From: Cristatella mucedo
Taxonomy: Eukaryota; Bryozoa; Phylactolaemata; Cristatellidae
NCBI GenBank assembly: GCA_009760855.2
Contig: WPIO01000551.1
Coordinates: forward strand, 1 to 27,250
DNA: 27,250 nucleotides
Direction of reading: 5' to 3'
Shown here: in pieces, positions 11,217 to 22,962 of the stretch
Numbering within the stretch: position 1 is the first letter of the stretch
Layout of the letters: each line of letters opens with the position of its first letter
Position numbers and translations under genes: made by a program
Notes under the pieces: generated by a model
Told to the model about the DNA's origin: nothing
Database searches by the model: none
The model's input: only the letters and a program-made list of their open reading frames with translations

Positions 11217-13538
11217 ATGTTTAAAGCATTTCGCACGTAAATAACACGTTTCGCACGAGTTTCGCAGCAGATCGCGGAATATGTAGAAACTTCAAATCTG
11301 CATGTCGGAGCGTGCGCTGACTGGCAGCAGAGTGCTGCACCATGTTTAAAGCATTTCGCACGTAAATAACACGTTTCGCACGAGTTCGCAGCAGATCGCG
11401 GAATATGCAGAAACTTTAAATCTGCATGTCGGAGCGTGCGCTGACTGGCAACAGAGTGCTGCACCATGTTTAAAGCATTTCGCACGTAAATAACACGTTT
11501 CGCACGAGTTTGCAGCAGATCGCGGAATATGTAGAAACTTCAAATCTGCATTTCGGAGCGTGCGCTGACTGGCAGCAGAGTGCTGCACCATGTTTAAAAG
11601 CATTTCGCACGTAATAACCCGTTTCGCAGAGTTCGGAGCAGAATCGGGATGGTCTAGACAACTCCAATCTGCTGTGGGACTGTGTCTGAATTGACAGCAG
11701 AGGCCTGCACATGTTTAATAGTTCGCACGTAAATAACACGTTTCGCAGATTTTTTGCAGGGCAAGATCGCTGAAGATGAGAACTTTAAATCTGCATGTCG
11801 GACGTGACCTGATCATTGCGAGCAGAGTGGCTGCATCCTGTTTGTAACGCATTCGCACGTTAATAACACGTTTGGCACGAGTTTCGCAGCATAGATCGCG
11901 GAATATGTAAAATCTTTAAACGTCTGCATTGTCGGGGAGCAGAGCACTTTGCTATGGCGGCAACAGCAAAACGTAATATGCTGAACACCATGTTTTGTTT
12001 AAAGCATATCGATACGTAAAGTAACCGTTTCCCGCGAGTTTCGCAAGCAGATCTGCTGGATCATATCATCAGAAACTAATTACATCATGAGCATTTTTTC
12101 GGAGCATGGCCAGCATGACAGTGGCAGCACTGGAGTCGTAGTTGCCAACGTATTGTATTAAAAAAGACAAGTTATCACACCGTCACATACTAAACCTCTG
12201 TCGCACCAAGATTCGGCAGTCAGATCGCGCGAATGTTCTATAAAAACTCTCCCATCCCTGCCCTGTACGGAGCGTGCTTCCTTTACATTGGCAATCTCAT
12301 CTAGAGTGCGGGTGCCAACTCACCAGTTTTTAATGCATTTCGTCCACGTAATAATCACGTTTCGCAAGAGTTTCGGTAGGCTAACACCAGACGCGGAATG
12401 ATTCTAGTAACCTTCCATCCTGCCTGTCGGGAGCCGAGTCTGTCCGACTCTGAGCAAAGGGCTAAGCACCATGTTTAATGCATTTGCGCCACGGAAATAC
12501 ACATTTCTGCATCTTTTGCCTAGCAACTCGCGGAATAGTAGAAACTTCTCAATCGGCATGTCGGAGGCGTTCCCACATTCAGCATAGTTGCTGCCACCTG
12601 TTTAACAGCATTTCGACGTTAATACTCGTTTTGGGCACGAGTTCGCAGCATCGCGGAATCGGCGAGAAACTTTCACACTACTCGCCTGACTCGGAGCGTG
12701 AGCTCGGGCTGCGCACTAAAATTCGATGCCAGTACTCCCCCAGGTTAAAGACATTTCGCCACATAAATACACGTTTCCGCACGACCGTTCACGAAGCCAG
12801 CAGATCGTCGGCAATATCGTAGAAACCTTCAAATCTGCACCTGTCTCGAGCGGGGATTCGCTTGCATCGCAGTCAGTGCGTGCACACATTGTCTTTGAAG
12901 TATTTCCCACGTACCCACCTACACGTTTCGCACGAGCTTCCGCAGCCAGATCGCGGAAAGGAATATCTAGAAACTTCCAATCCCCTGCATGTCGAGCGCT
13001 GTGCTTGCCTCCTGACAGCACAAAGCAGTACCAGCATGTCCCCTGCAGGCAATCCACATCTTAAAAGCATTTCGGCATCGTCAAATAACACGTTATCGTC
13101 GCCAGCACGCGTCGCAGCCAGATCGCGTCGGAATATGACTAGAAAATTCGAATCTGCCATTTCGGAGCGTGACGCTGAGCTGACAGAAGAGCGCTCGCAC
13201 CACGGTTTAAAGCATTGTCCCACGTTAAATAACACGTCTTCGCACGGAGTCTGCGCACCCCAGATCGCCGGAAATATGTAGCAAACTTAAAATCGTGCCA
13301 TTTCGTGGAGCTGTGACACTCGACTGGTTGCCTCAGAGAGTGCTGCGCCACCATGTTTAAGCCATACAAGCATTTGCCAAGTCGTAATAGACTCACACGA
13401 TTGCCACCAAGTTTGCATCAGAGCCTCCCTCAGCAGCATCGCCGGAATATTCTCTGTAGAAACGCTTCTAGTCTAGACATGTGAAGCGGAGCGTGCGAAG
13501 GCTGACGGACCTTTGCAGAGTCTGAACTGTTTTGAGAA

Positions 13539-13550
13539 CCCCCCCCCCCC
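13539..13550 (+). repeat. C homopolymer, 12 bases
   Basis: A run of 12 C lies just before an ACACATGTTTAAAG anchor, where clean units have GCTGCACC. It does not exist in any clean monomer. Confidence 0.9.
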
Positions 13551-14553
13551 ACACATGTTTAAAGATCATTTCGCACGTAAATCAACCCGTTTTCGCACAC
13601 GTTCGCACCAGAGTGTCGCAGACCAGAATCTGCACTGTGAAATGTACGAACCCCAGCCGACCAATCACATCTGCCATCGGAGACGGTTGCCTGAACTGGC
13701 AGCAGAGAGTGCTGCACCATGTTTTAGAGTCGCATTTCGCACTCGTAAATAACCCGTTCGCCACGACGTTCGCACCAGATCGCATAACTATGTAGCAACT
13801 TAAAAATCTGCATATCGGAGCGATGCCCCCGCTGGCTGCGCAGCAGAGTAGACCTGCACCATGGGGTTTAAAGCATTTCGACGTACCCCCGCCCAAACCA
13901 TCCCCGCAAAATTCGCCCACAAGTGCCATCATCAGATCGCCGCAGGAATATGCATAGAAACTTCAAATCTGCATTTCGGAGCGTGCCTGCGAGCGACTGG
14001 CAGCCGAGTGCTGCCGTCATGTTTAAAGCATTACTTTCGCACCCGGTCTCAATAAACAGTTTTCACGCACCCCGGCCAAGTTCGCCCACAGCCAGATCGC
14101 GGCAATATCTAAAAACCTTTATTTCACTATTCGGAAATTCGCGAAGCGCTGTTTCTAGCGCTGCGACAGACAGAGTGCGGCCCCATGTTGAAGACATTTC
14201 GCCCACCGTCAAACTAACACATTTTCGCACAAGTTTTATGCCAGCCAGCATCGCCGGATATATGAATCTACATAACTTTTAAAATTCATGTCAGCGTTTT
14301 CAATTTGTTTTAGGACCCGTGCCGCCTGGCAGCCAGCAGATGTGCTCCTGCCACCATGTTGAAAGCCATTCGCACACATAAATAACACTGCTTCCCGTAG
14401 CCACGAGTTCGCACGCATGATCGCGGTGAATGTCTAGAAACTCTCAAGTCTCTACTTTCCGAGCGTCTTGTTGCACTCGACGTTGGCACCAGCAGAGTGC
14501 CGCACCATGTTTAAGATTTCGCCACCGCTAAATTTTAACACATGTTTCGCACG

Positions 14554-14564
14554 CCCCCCCCCCC
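14554..14564 (+). repeat. C homopolymer, 11 bases
   Basis: Eleven C follow TTTCGCACG, at a place where clean units read CACGAG. It lies inside the stretched block 11611-16045. Confidence 0.9.
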
Positions 14565-15185
14565 ACACCAGTTTCGCACAGCACAGATCGCCGGAATGAA
14601 ATAGTAAAACTTTTTAAATCTTATGAAAGAAATCGCGGAGCGTGCCAGACTGCCTCGCAGAAGAGTGCGCTGCACCTGTTGAGTTTAAGCAATTCGCAAG
14701 TTAATACACGCTTTCGCCCCACGACCCTTGTTCGCAGCATGATTGCGGAATATGTAGCAAACTTCTCCAGCCTCCTCTCCCACATATGCCCCCCAAGTCT
14801 GGAGCGTGCCCACTGGCTGCGCACACAACTGTGACACCCTGCACCAGATGTTTTAAAGATTCGCACGTAAATAACACTGTTTCGCACGATGTTACCACCA
14901 GATCGCCACCCCGGAATCGGAATATGTTAGAAACTTCAAATCTGCATTTTCGGAGACAGCGTGCCCGCCTGTGGACTGGCAGAAGAGATGCCTGCCCACC
15001 ATGCTTTAAATGCATTTCGCACGTATATAACACATTTCGCACCCACGAGTTGCCAGCGCCCGTCGCCCGACGAATATTGAAACTCAGAAAAGCGAACCTC
15101 GACTATCGGCAGCGATGTCCGGGCTGGCCAGGCAGCAACGTGCTGCACCATGTTTTAAAGCATTTCGACACCGGTAAATAACACG

Positions 15186-15199
15186 TTTTTTTTTTTTTT
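15186..15199 (+). repeat. T homopolymer, 14 bases
   Basis: The run sits exactly where clean units have ACACGTTTCGC, so a normal TTT has become 14 T. This is an in-place expansion of an existing short run. Confidence 0.9.
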
Positions 15200-15859
15200 C
15201 CCACGAGGCTCCTCATCAGCGATCGCCCCGTAACATGCTGAGACTTCAAAGATAGCATATCCCGAGACTTGCCAGCGTGGGCTCACTGGACAGCAGACAG
15301 ATCGATGACCAATGTTTAAACATTTCAGCACTGACTAAACAACACGTTTCGCCCACAAGTTAGCCATCCAGATCGCCCGCGCCGAATATGCCTAGAAACG
15401 TATATCTGCATATCGGACGCGGTTAGCCGTCAATCACCATGCCGGCCCCAGAGAGCTGCTAACATGTTTAAAGCATTTAGACACGTATAATAACACGTTT
15501 CGCACACATATCACAGTCCAGCCACCATTATCGCGCGATACTGTAGAAACATTATAATCTGCATATCGGGCAGTGCTGACCCCTGCGCCTGAGCAGCGCC
15601 AGAGCTGACCTGCCCCCACCCCACGACGTTTTAAACAGCCAATTTCGCCCACACTAAATAACACCGTTTCCGCCACAAAACGACATAGTAATCACGGAAT
15701 ATGATAAAACTTCAATTACATTTGACGGAGAATGGACGGCCGCTTGCAGAAAAGTGCCTGCACCTTCTTTTGACCAGTTTCCACCTCGATAATACATTTC
15801 GCACAGAGATACGCAGCAGTCGCTAAATATCATAGAAAGTCAAATCTGCTAGTCCCCCT

Positions 15860-15872
15860 CCCCCCCCCCCCC
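15860..15872 (+). repeat. C homopolymer, 13 bases
   Basis: Thirteen C, preceded by a further CCCCCT, replace the CATGTCGG region just before GAGCGTG. Confidence 0.9.
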
Positions 15873-16020
15873 GAGCGTGCTGGCATGGCCACCCCACCAT
15901 GTGCACCATGTCATTTGATTTCGCACGTCAAATCAAACGCGTTCGCGCACGAAGTTCGCAGCAAGATCGGCACAATATCTAGAAAACTTAAATCTGCATG
16001 TCGGAGCGAATGACTGGCAG

Positions 16021-16037
16021 CCCCCCCCCCCCCCCCC
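16021..16037 (+). repeat. C homopolymer, 17 bases
   Basis: This is the longest run in the window. It lies between GACTGGCAG and CAGAGTGCTGCACC, splitting an otherwise normal dyad region, and marks the return from stretched to clean sequence. Confidence 0.9.
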
Positions 16038-16139
16038 AGACAGAGTGCTGCACCATGTTTAAAGCATTTCTCACGTAAATAACACGTTTCGCACGAGTTC
16101 GAACCAGATCGCGGAATATGTAGAAACTTTAAATCTGCA

Positions 16140-16740
16140 TGTCGGAGCGGCGCTGCAGGCTGACTGGCAACAAAGTGCCCGCTGCACCATGTTTAAAGCA
16201 TTATCGAACGTAAATAACACGCCCATCGCGCGCACGAGTTCTGCAGCAAATCGCGCGAATATGATTACAAATATAGAAACCAGTTCGCAAATCTGCATGT
16301 CGGAGAAATGAGGCGCTCGGAAGATATTCGAGCCCGACTGGCAGCAGCAGAGTGCTGCACCATGTTAAAAAGCATTTCGACGTAAATAACACGATTCGCA
16401 CAAGTTTGCACCAGATCGCGGATCGGAGCGTGGTGGCCTGACTGCAAGCCAAAGTAACACTGCACCATGTTGTAAGGTTAAAGCATTTCGCACGTAAATA
16501 ACACGTTTCGGACTTACAGTTGGCAGCAGATCGCGGAATATGTAGAAACTTCAAATCTGCATGTCGGAGCGTGCACTGACTGGCAGCAGAGTGCTTAACC
16601 ATGTTTAAAGCATTTCGCACGTAAATAACACGTTTCACCACAAGTTCGCAGCCCAGATCGCGGAATAGGTAGAAACTTCAAACTTATATGCATTTCGGAG
16701 CGTGCGCCTGCTGCAGACTGACTTGCCCAGCAGAGTGCTG
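16140..16740. repeat. Noisy satellite island
   Basis: Units here carry extra bases and local rearrangements: a longer spacer around 16256-16335, a missing middle segment where GATCGCGG runs directly into GGAGCGTGG (about 16414-16432), and extra bases around 16466-16480 and 16680-16730. Everything remains assignable to the satellite, and no gene is seen. Confidence 0.7.
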
Positions 16741-17558
16741 CACCATGTTTAAAGCATTTCTTACGTAAATAACACGTTTCGCACGAGTTCGCACCAGATC
16801 GCGGAATATGTAGAAACTTCAAATCAGCATTTCGGAGCGTGCGCTGACTGGCAGCAAAGTGCTGCACAATGTTTAAAGCATTTCGCACGTAAATAACACG
16901 TTTCGCACGAGTTCGCGCCAGATCGCGGAAGATGTAGAAACGTTCAATCTGCATGTCGGAGCATGGGCTGGCTGGCAGCAGAGTGCTGCACCTTGTTTAA
17001 AGCATTTCGCACGTAAATAACACGTTTCGCACGAGTTCGCGACAGATCGCGGAATATGTAGAAACTTCAAATCTGCATGTCGGAGCGTGCGTGCTGCTGA
17101 CATGCAGCAGAGTGCTGCACCATGTTTAAAGCATTTCGCCACGTAAAAAAACACGTTTCGCACGAGTTCGCAGCAGATCGCGGAATATGTAGAAACTTCA
17201 AATCTGCATTTCGGAGCGTGCGGTGACTGGCAGCAGAGTGCTGCACCATGTTTAAAGCATTTAGCACGTAAATAACACGTTTCGCACGAGTTCGCAGCAG
17301 ATCGCGGAATATGTAGAAACTTCAAATCTGCATTTCGGAGCGTGCGCTGACTGGCAGCAGAGTGCTGCACCATGTTTAAAGCATTTCGCACGTGAATAAC
17401 ACGTTTTTCGCACGAGTTCGCAGCAGATCGCGGAATATGTAAAAACTTCAAATTCTGCATGTCGGAGCGTGCGCTGACTGGCAGCAGAGTGCTGCACCAT
17501 GTTTAAAGCATTTCGCACGTAAATAACACGTTTCGCACGAGTTCGCACCAGATCGCGG

Positions 17559-17628
17559 AATATGTGGAAACTTTAAATCTGCATGTCGGAGCGAATATGT
17601 AGAAACTTCAAATCTGCATGTCGGAGCG
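17559..17628 (+). repeat. 35-bp partial-monomer duplication
   Basis: The segment from AATATGT to GGAGCG occurs twice back to back, at 17559-17593 and 17594-17628. The copies differ at two sites (TGTGG against TGTAG, and TTTAAA against TTCAAA), so they probably come from two different monomers joined out of register, not from a fresh exact duplication. Confidence 0.8.
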
Positions 17629-18309
17629 TGCGCTGACTGGCAGCAGAGTGCTCCACCATGTTTAATGCATTTCGCACGTAAATAACACGTTTCGCACAAG
17701 TTCGCATCAGATCGCGGAATATGTAGAAACTTCAAATCTGCATTTCGGAGCGTGCGCTGATGGCTGGCAGCAGAGTGCTGCACCATGTTTAAAGCATTTC
17801 GCACGTAAATAACACGTTTCGCACAAGTTCGCACCAAATCGCGGAATATGTAGAAACTTTAAATCTGCATGTCGGAGCGTGCACTGACTGGCAGCAGAGT
17901 GCTCCACCATGTTTAAAGCATTTCGCACGTAAATAACACGTTTCGCACGAGTTCGCCATCAAGATCGCCGGAATATGTAGAAACTTCAAATTGCATGTCG
18001 GAGCGTGCGCTGACTGGCAGCAGAGTGCTGCACCCATGTTTAAAGCATTTCGCACGTAAATAACACGTTTCGCACGAGTTCGCACCAGATCGCGGAATAT
18101 GTAGAAACTTCAAATCTGCATGTCGGAGCGTGCGCTGACTGGCAGCAGAGTGCTGCACCATGTTTAAAGCATTTCGCACGTAAATAACACGTTTCGCACG
18201 AGTTCGCACCAGATCGCGGAATATGTAGAAAACGAAATCTATGCATTTCGGAGCGTGCACTGACTGGCAGCAGAGTGCTGCACCATGTTTAAAGCATTTC
18301 GCACGTAAA

Positions 18310-18990
18310 TAAAACCGTTTCGCACGAAGTTCGCCCCACATCAGATCGCCCGCGGAATATGTAGAAACTTCAAATCTGCATGTCGGAGTGGGCTGTTGAT
18401 TGCCTGACTGGCAACCAGAGTGCTGCACCATGTTTAAAGCATTTCGCACGTAAATAACACGTTTCGCACCAGTTCGCAGCAGATCGCGGAATATGTAGAA
18501 AGTTCAAATCTGCATTGCGTCGGAGCGTGTGTGCTGACTGGCAGCAGAGTGCTGCACCATGTTTAAAAGCATTCGCCACGTAAATAAACACGTTTCGCAC
18601 GAGTTCGCAGTCAGATCGCGGAAATATGTAGAAACTTATAAATCTGCATGTTCGGAGCGTGTGCTGTTTGACTGGCAGCAGAGTGGGTGCCTGCAACCAT
18701 GTTAAAGCATTTCGCACGTAAATAACACGTTTCGCACAAGTTCGCACTAGATCGCGGAATATGTAGAAACTTTAAATCTGCATGTCGGAGCGTGTGCTGA
18801 CTGGCAGCAGAGTGCTGCACCATGTTTAAAGCATTTCGCACGTAAATAACACGTTTTCGCACAGAGTTCGTCAGCAGATCGCGGAATATTGTAGAAACAC
18901 TTTCAAATCTGCAATGTCGGAGCGCGTGAGCGCTGACTGGCAGCAGAGTGCTGCACCATGTTTAAAGCATTTTCGCACGATTAAATACCA
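18310..18990. repeat. Noisy satellite island
   Basis: Scattered insertions lengthen the units, for example around 18317-18355, 18390-18416, 18660-18700 and 18895-18935. The subtype-defining sites remain readable. The pattern is a milder version of the one in 521-4140. Confidence 0.7.
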
Positions 18991-19640
18991 GCTTTCGCAC
19001 GAGTTCGCAGCAGATCGCGGAATATGTAGAAACTTCAAATCTGCATGTCGGAGCGTGTACTTGCTGGCAGCAGAGTGCTGCACCTTGTTTAAAGCATTTC
19101 GCACGTAAATAACACGTTTCGCACGAGTTCGCAGCAGATCGCGGCGATGTGAGAAACTTCAAATCTGCATGTCGGAGCGTGCGCTGACTGGCAGCAGAGT
19201 GCTGCACCATGTTTAAAGCATTTCGCACGTAAATAACACGTGTCGCACAAGTTTGCATCAGATCGCGGAATATGTAGAAACTTCAAATCTGCATTTCGGA
19301 GCGTGCGCTGACTGGCAAGATACAGAGTGCTGCACCATGTTTTTAAAGCATTTCGCACGTAAATAACACGTTTCGCACAAGTTCGCAGCAGATCGCGGAA
19401 TATCTAGAAACTTCAAATCTGCATGTCGGAGCGTGAGCAGGATGGCAGCAGAGTGCTGCACCATGTTTAAAGCATTTCGCACGTAAATAACACGTTTCGC
19501 ACGAGTTCGCACCAGATCGCGGAATATGTAGAAACTTCAAATCTGCATGTCGGAGCGTGCGCTGACTGGCAGAAGAGTGCTGCACCATGTTTAAAGCATT
19601 TCGCACGTAAATAACACGTTTCGCACGAGTTCGCAGCAGA

Positions 19641-19678
19641 TCGCGGAATATGTAGAGAATCGCGGAATATGTAGAAAC
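19641..19678 (+). repeat. 19-bp partial duplication
   Basis: TCGCGGAATATGTAGA appears at 19641 and again at 19660, giving a 19-bp tandem duplication inside one unit. The units on either side are normal. Confidence 0.8.
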
Positions 19679-21749
19679 TTCAAATCTGCATTTCGGAGCG
19701 TGCGGTGACTAGCAGCAGAGTGCTGCACCATGTTTAAAGCATTTCGCACGTAAATAACACGTTTCGCACAAGTTCGCAGCAGATCGCGGAATATGTAGAA
19801 ACTTCAAATCTGCATGTCGGAGCGTGCGCTGACTGGCAGCAGAGTGCTGCACCATGTTTAAAGCATTTCGCACGTAAATAACACGTTTCGCACAAGTTCG
19901 CATCAGATCGCGGAATATGTAGAAACTTCAAATCTGCATTTCGGAGCGTGCGCTGACTGGCAGCAGAGTGCTGCACCATGTTTAAAGCATTTCGCACGTA
20001 AATAACACGTTTCGCACAAGTTCGCACCAGATCGCGGAATATGTAGAAACGTAAATTCTGCATTTCGGAGCGTGCGGTGACTGGCAGCAGAGTGCTGCAC
20101 CATGTTTAAAGCATTTCGCACGTAAATAACACGTTTCGCACGAGTTCGCATCAGAATCGCGGAATATGTAGAAAACGTAAATCTGCATGTCGGAGCGTGC
20201 GCGTGCCACTGGCAGCAGAGTGTGCTGCACCATGTTTAAAGCATTTCGCACGTAAATAAAACGTTTCGCACAAGTTCGCATCAGATCGCGGAATATGTAG
20301 AAACTTCAAATCTGCATTTCGGAGCGTGCGCTGACTGGGCAGCAGAGTGCGTGTGCACCATGTTTTTTAAAGCATTTCGCACGTAAACAATAACACGTTT
20401 CGCACGAGTTCGCAGCAGACTCGCGGGAATATGTAGAAACTTTCAAATCTGCATATCGGAGCGTGCGCTGGCTGGCAGCAGAGTGCTGCACCATGTTTAA
20501 AGCATTTCGCACGTAAATAACACGTTTCGCACGAGTTCGCAGCAGATCGCGGAATATGTAGAAACTTCAAATCTGCATGTCGGAGCGTGCGCTGACTGGC
20601 AGCAGAGTGCTGCACCATGTTTAAAGCATTTTGCACGTAAATAACACGTTTCGCACGAGTTCGCAGCAGATCGCGGAATATCTAGAAACTTCAAATCTGC
20701 ATGTCGGAGCGTGCGCTGAATGGCAGCAGAGTGCTGCACCATGTTTAAAGCATTTCGCACGTAAATAACACGTTTCGCACGAGTTCGCACCAGATCGCGG
20801 AATATGTAGAAACGTCAAATCTGCATTTCGGAGCGTGCGGTGACTGGCAGCAGGAGTGCTGCACCATGTTTTAAAGCATTTCGCACGTTAAATAACACGT
20901 TCGCACAAGTTCGCATCAGATCGCGGAATATGTAGAAACTTCAAATCTGCATTTCGGAGCGTGGGCTGACTGGCAGCAGAGTGCTGCACCATGTTTAAAG
21001 CATTTCGCACGTAAATAACACGTTTCCCACAAGTTCGCATCAGATCGCGGATTATGTAGAAACTTCAAATCTGCATTTCAGAGCGTGTGCTGACTGGCAG
21101 CAGAGTGCTGCACCATGTTTAAAGCATTTCGCACGTAAATAACACGTTTCGCACGAGTTCGCACCAGATCGCGGAATGTGTAGAAACTTCAAATCTGCAT
21201 TTCGGAGCGTGCGCTGACTGGCAGCAGAGTGCTGCACCATGTTTAAAGCATTTCGCACGTAAATAACACGTTTCGCACGAGTTCGGAGCAGATCGCGGAA
21301 TATGTAGAAACTTCAAATCTGCATGTCGGAGCGTGCGCTGGCTGGCAGCAGAGTGCTGCACCATGTTTAAAGCATTTCGCACGTAAATAACACGTTTCGC
21401 ACGAGTTCGCACCAGATCGCGGAATATGTAGAAACTTCAAATCTGCATTTCGGAGCGTGCGCTGACTGGCAGCAGAGTGCTGCACCATGTTTTTAAAGCA
21501 TTTCGCACGTAAATAACACGTTTCGCACGAGTTCGCACCAGATCGCGGAATATGTAGAAACTTCAAATCTGCATGTCGGAGCGTGCGCTGACTGGCAGCA
21601 GAGTGCTGCACCATGTTTAAAGCATTTCGCACGTAAATAACACGGTTCGCACCGAGTTCGCACCAGATCGCGGAATATGTAGAAACTTCAAATCTGCATG
21701 TCGGAGCGTGCACTGACTGGCAGCAGAGTGCTGCACCATGTTTAAAGCA

Positions 21750-21767
21750 TTTCGCCATTTCGCACGT
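21750..21767 (+). repeat. 8-bp duplication CATTTCGC
   Basis: CATTTCGC is repeated before CACGTAAATAAC, adding 8 bp to the unit. Eight is not a multiple of three, so it changes the phase and helps create the longest minus-strand open frame in the window (21243-22088). Confidence 0.75.
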
Positions 21768-22259
21768 AAATAACACGTTTCGCACGAGTTCGCACCAGAT
21801 CGCGGAATATGTAGAAACTTCAAATCTGCATTTCGGAGCGTGGGGTGACTGGCAGCAGAGTGCTGCACCATGTTTAAAGCGTTTCGCACGGAAATAACAC
21901 GTTTCGCACAAGTTCGCACCAGATCGCGGAATATGTAGAAACTTCAAATCTGCATGTCGGAGCGTGCGCTGACTGGCAGCAGAGTGCGGGCACCATGGTT
22001 TTAAAGCATTTCGCACGTAAATAACACGTTTCGCACAAGCTTCGCATCCAGATGGCGGAATACTGTAGAAACGTAAATAAATCTGCATTTCGGAGCGTGC
22101 GCTGACTGGCAGCAGAGTGCTGCACCATGTTTAAAGCATTTCGCACGTAAATAACACGTTTCGCAAAAGTTCGCACCAGATCGCGGAATATGTAGAAACT
22201 TTAAATCTGCATGTCGGAGCGTGCGCTGACTGGCAGCAGAGTGCTGCACCATGTTTAAA

Positions 22260-22960
22260 GCATTTCGCACGTAAATAACACGTTTCGCACAAGTTCGCAC
22301 CAGATCGGCGGAATATGTAGAAAACGTTTCAAATTCTGCATGTCCGGAGCGTGCGCTGACGGTGGGGTAGAAACTTCAAATCTGCATTTCGGAGCGTGTG
22401 CTGGCTGGCAGCAGAGTGCTGCACCATGTTAAAAGCATTTCGCACGTAAATAACACGTTTCGCACGAGTTCGCAGCAGATCGCGGAATATGTAGAAAACT
22501 TCAAATCTGCATTCTGACTGGCAGCAGAGTGCTGCACCATGTTTAAAGCATTTCGCACTTAAATAACACGTTTCGCACAAGTTTGCATCAGATCGCGGAA
22601 TATGTAAAAACGTATATCTGCCTGGCTGGTCGGAGCGTGCCTGATGGCAGCAGAGTGCTTTGCACCAGTGTTTAAAGCATTTCGCACGTAAATAACACGT
22701 TTCGCACTAAGTTCGCACCAGATCGCGGAATACCCTTGTAAAAACCGTCGAATATTCTGCATTTCGGAGCGTGCTGTTGCTGACTGGCACACACAGAGTG
22801 CCAGTGCACCATGTTTAAAGCATTTCGCACGTAAATAACACGTTTCGCACGCGTTCGCAGCAGATCGCGGAATATTGTAAAACTTTACAATTATTCTGCA
22901 TTTCGGAGCGTGCGCTGACTGGCAGCAGAGTGCTGCACCATGTTTAAAGCAAATCGCGGA
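22260..22960. repeat. Noisy and rearranged satellite island
   Basis: This stretch combines small insertions with truncated units. A unit lacking its anchor half lies at 22350-22385, a 12-bp loss near 22513, enlarged units at 22615-22900 and a 40-bp loss at about 22951. All sequence is still satellite. Confidence 0.75.
22350..22400 (+). repeat. Truncated monomer junction
   Basis: GCGTGCGCTGACGG is followed by TGGGGTAGAAACTTC, so the half-unit from the CAGCAG dyad through GATCGCGG is absent (about 75 bp). The sequence upstream is slightly noisy, so part of this may be sequence error. Confidence 0.7.
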
Positions 22961-22962
22961 AT
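22940..22962 (+). repeat. Monomer with internal 40-bp deletion
   Basis: TTTAAAGC at 22943-22950 is followed directly by AAATCGCGG. Compared with the reference unit, the 40 bp from ATTTCGCACG to AGTTCGCACC are missing: exactly four of the ten-base blocks, including all three TTCGCAC words. The flanking sequence is clean. Confidence 0.8.

Larger units (their letters stand above)
4141..11610. repeat. Clean satellite block C (about 60 units)
   Basis: This is the longest well-preserved part. Anchors run from 4146 to 11590 in steps of 124 bp with occasional 123 or 125. The few one-base indels are visible, for instance an extra A in GAAAACTT near 5457, an extra T near 7690, an extra A in TTTAAAAGC near 7997, an inserted T near 10109 and GAGTTTCGCAGC near 11259. 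Copies differ at a limited set of sites that define subtypes. There is no insert, inversion or gene. Confidence 0.95.
11611..16045. repeat. Stretched satellite block D (about 29 units, mean about 154 bp)
   Basis: This block resembles 521-4140. I count 29 units between anchors at 11590 and 16055, a mean of about 154 bp. The unit at 13203-13352 is a clear example: removing scattered single bases, most often C, restores an ordinary monomer in order. The block also holds C runs of 11-17 bases and a 14-base T run that the clean monomers do not have. The left boundary is abrupt and the right boundary falls at a 17-base C run. No gene, RNA or mobile element is visible, and scattered reading frames here have no recognisable product. 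Confidence 0.85.

Noticed and set aside
4141-11610. CRISPR-like array of regular repeats
   Set aside because: The entire 124-bp unit repeats, with no unique spacers and no short conserved repeat separated by variable sequence.
12478-13281. Several overlapping open frames of 110-140 codons on both strands
   Set aside because: They overlap one another on both strands within stretched satellite. A real gene would not be expected to retain the satellite motif order at each unit step.
15186-15199. T run as a poly-A tail or transcription terminator
   Set aside because: It expands the normal TTT of ACACGTTTCGC inside a noisy block that also has unexplained C runs. There is no retroelement body or target duplication nearby.
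21243-22088. 281-codon minus-strand open frame, the longest in the window, with repeated Cys-rich segments
   Set aside because: It is translated satellite. The segments are the same monomer read in successive frames, and the length comes from small indels (including the 8-bp duplication at 21750) that skip the usual stop. No promoter or recognisable domain is seen.
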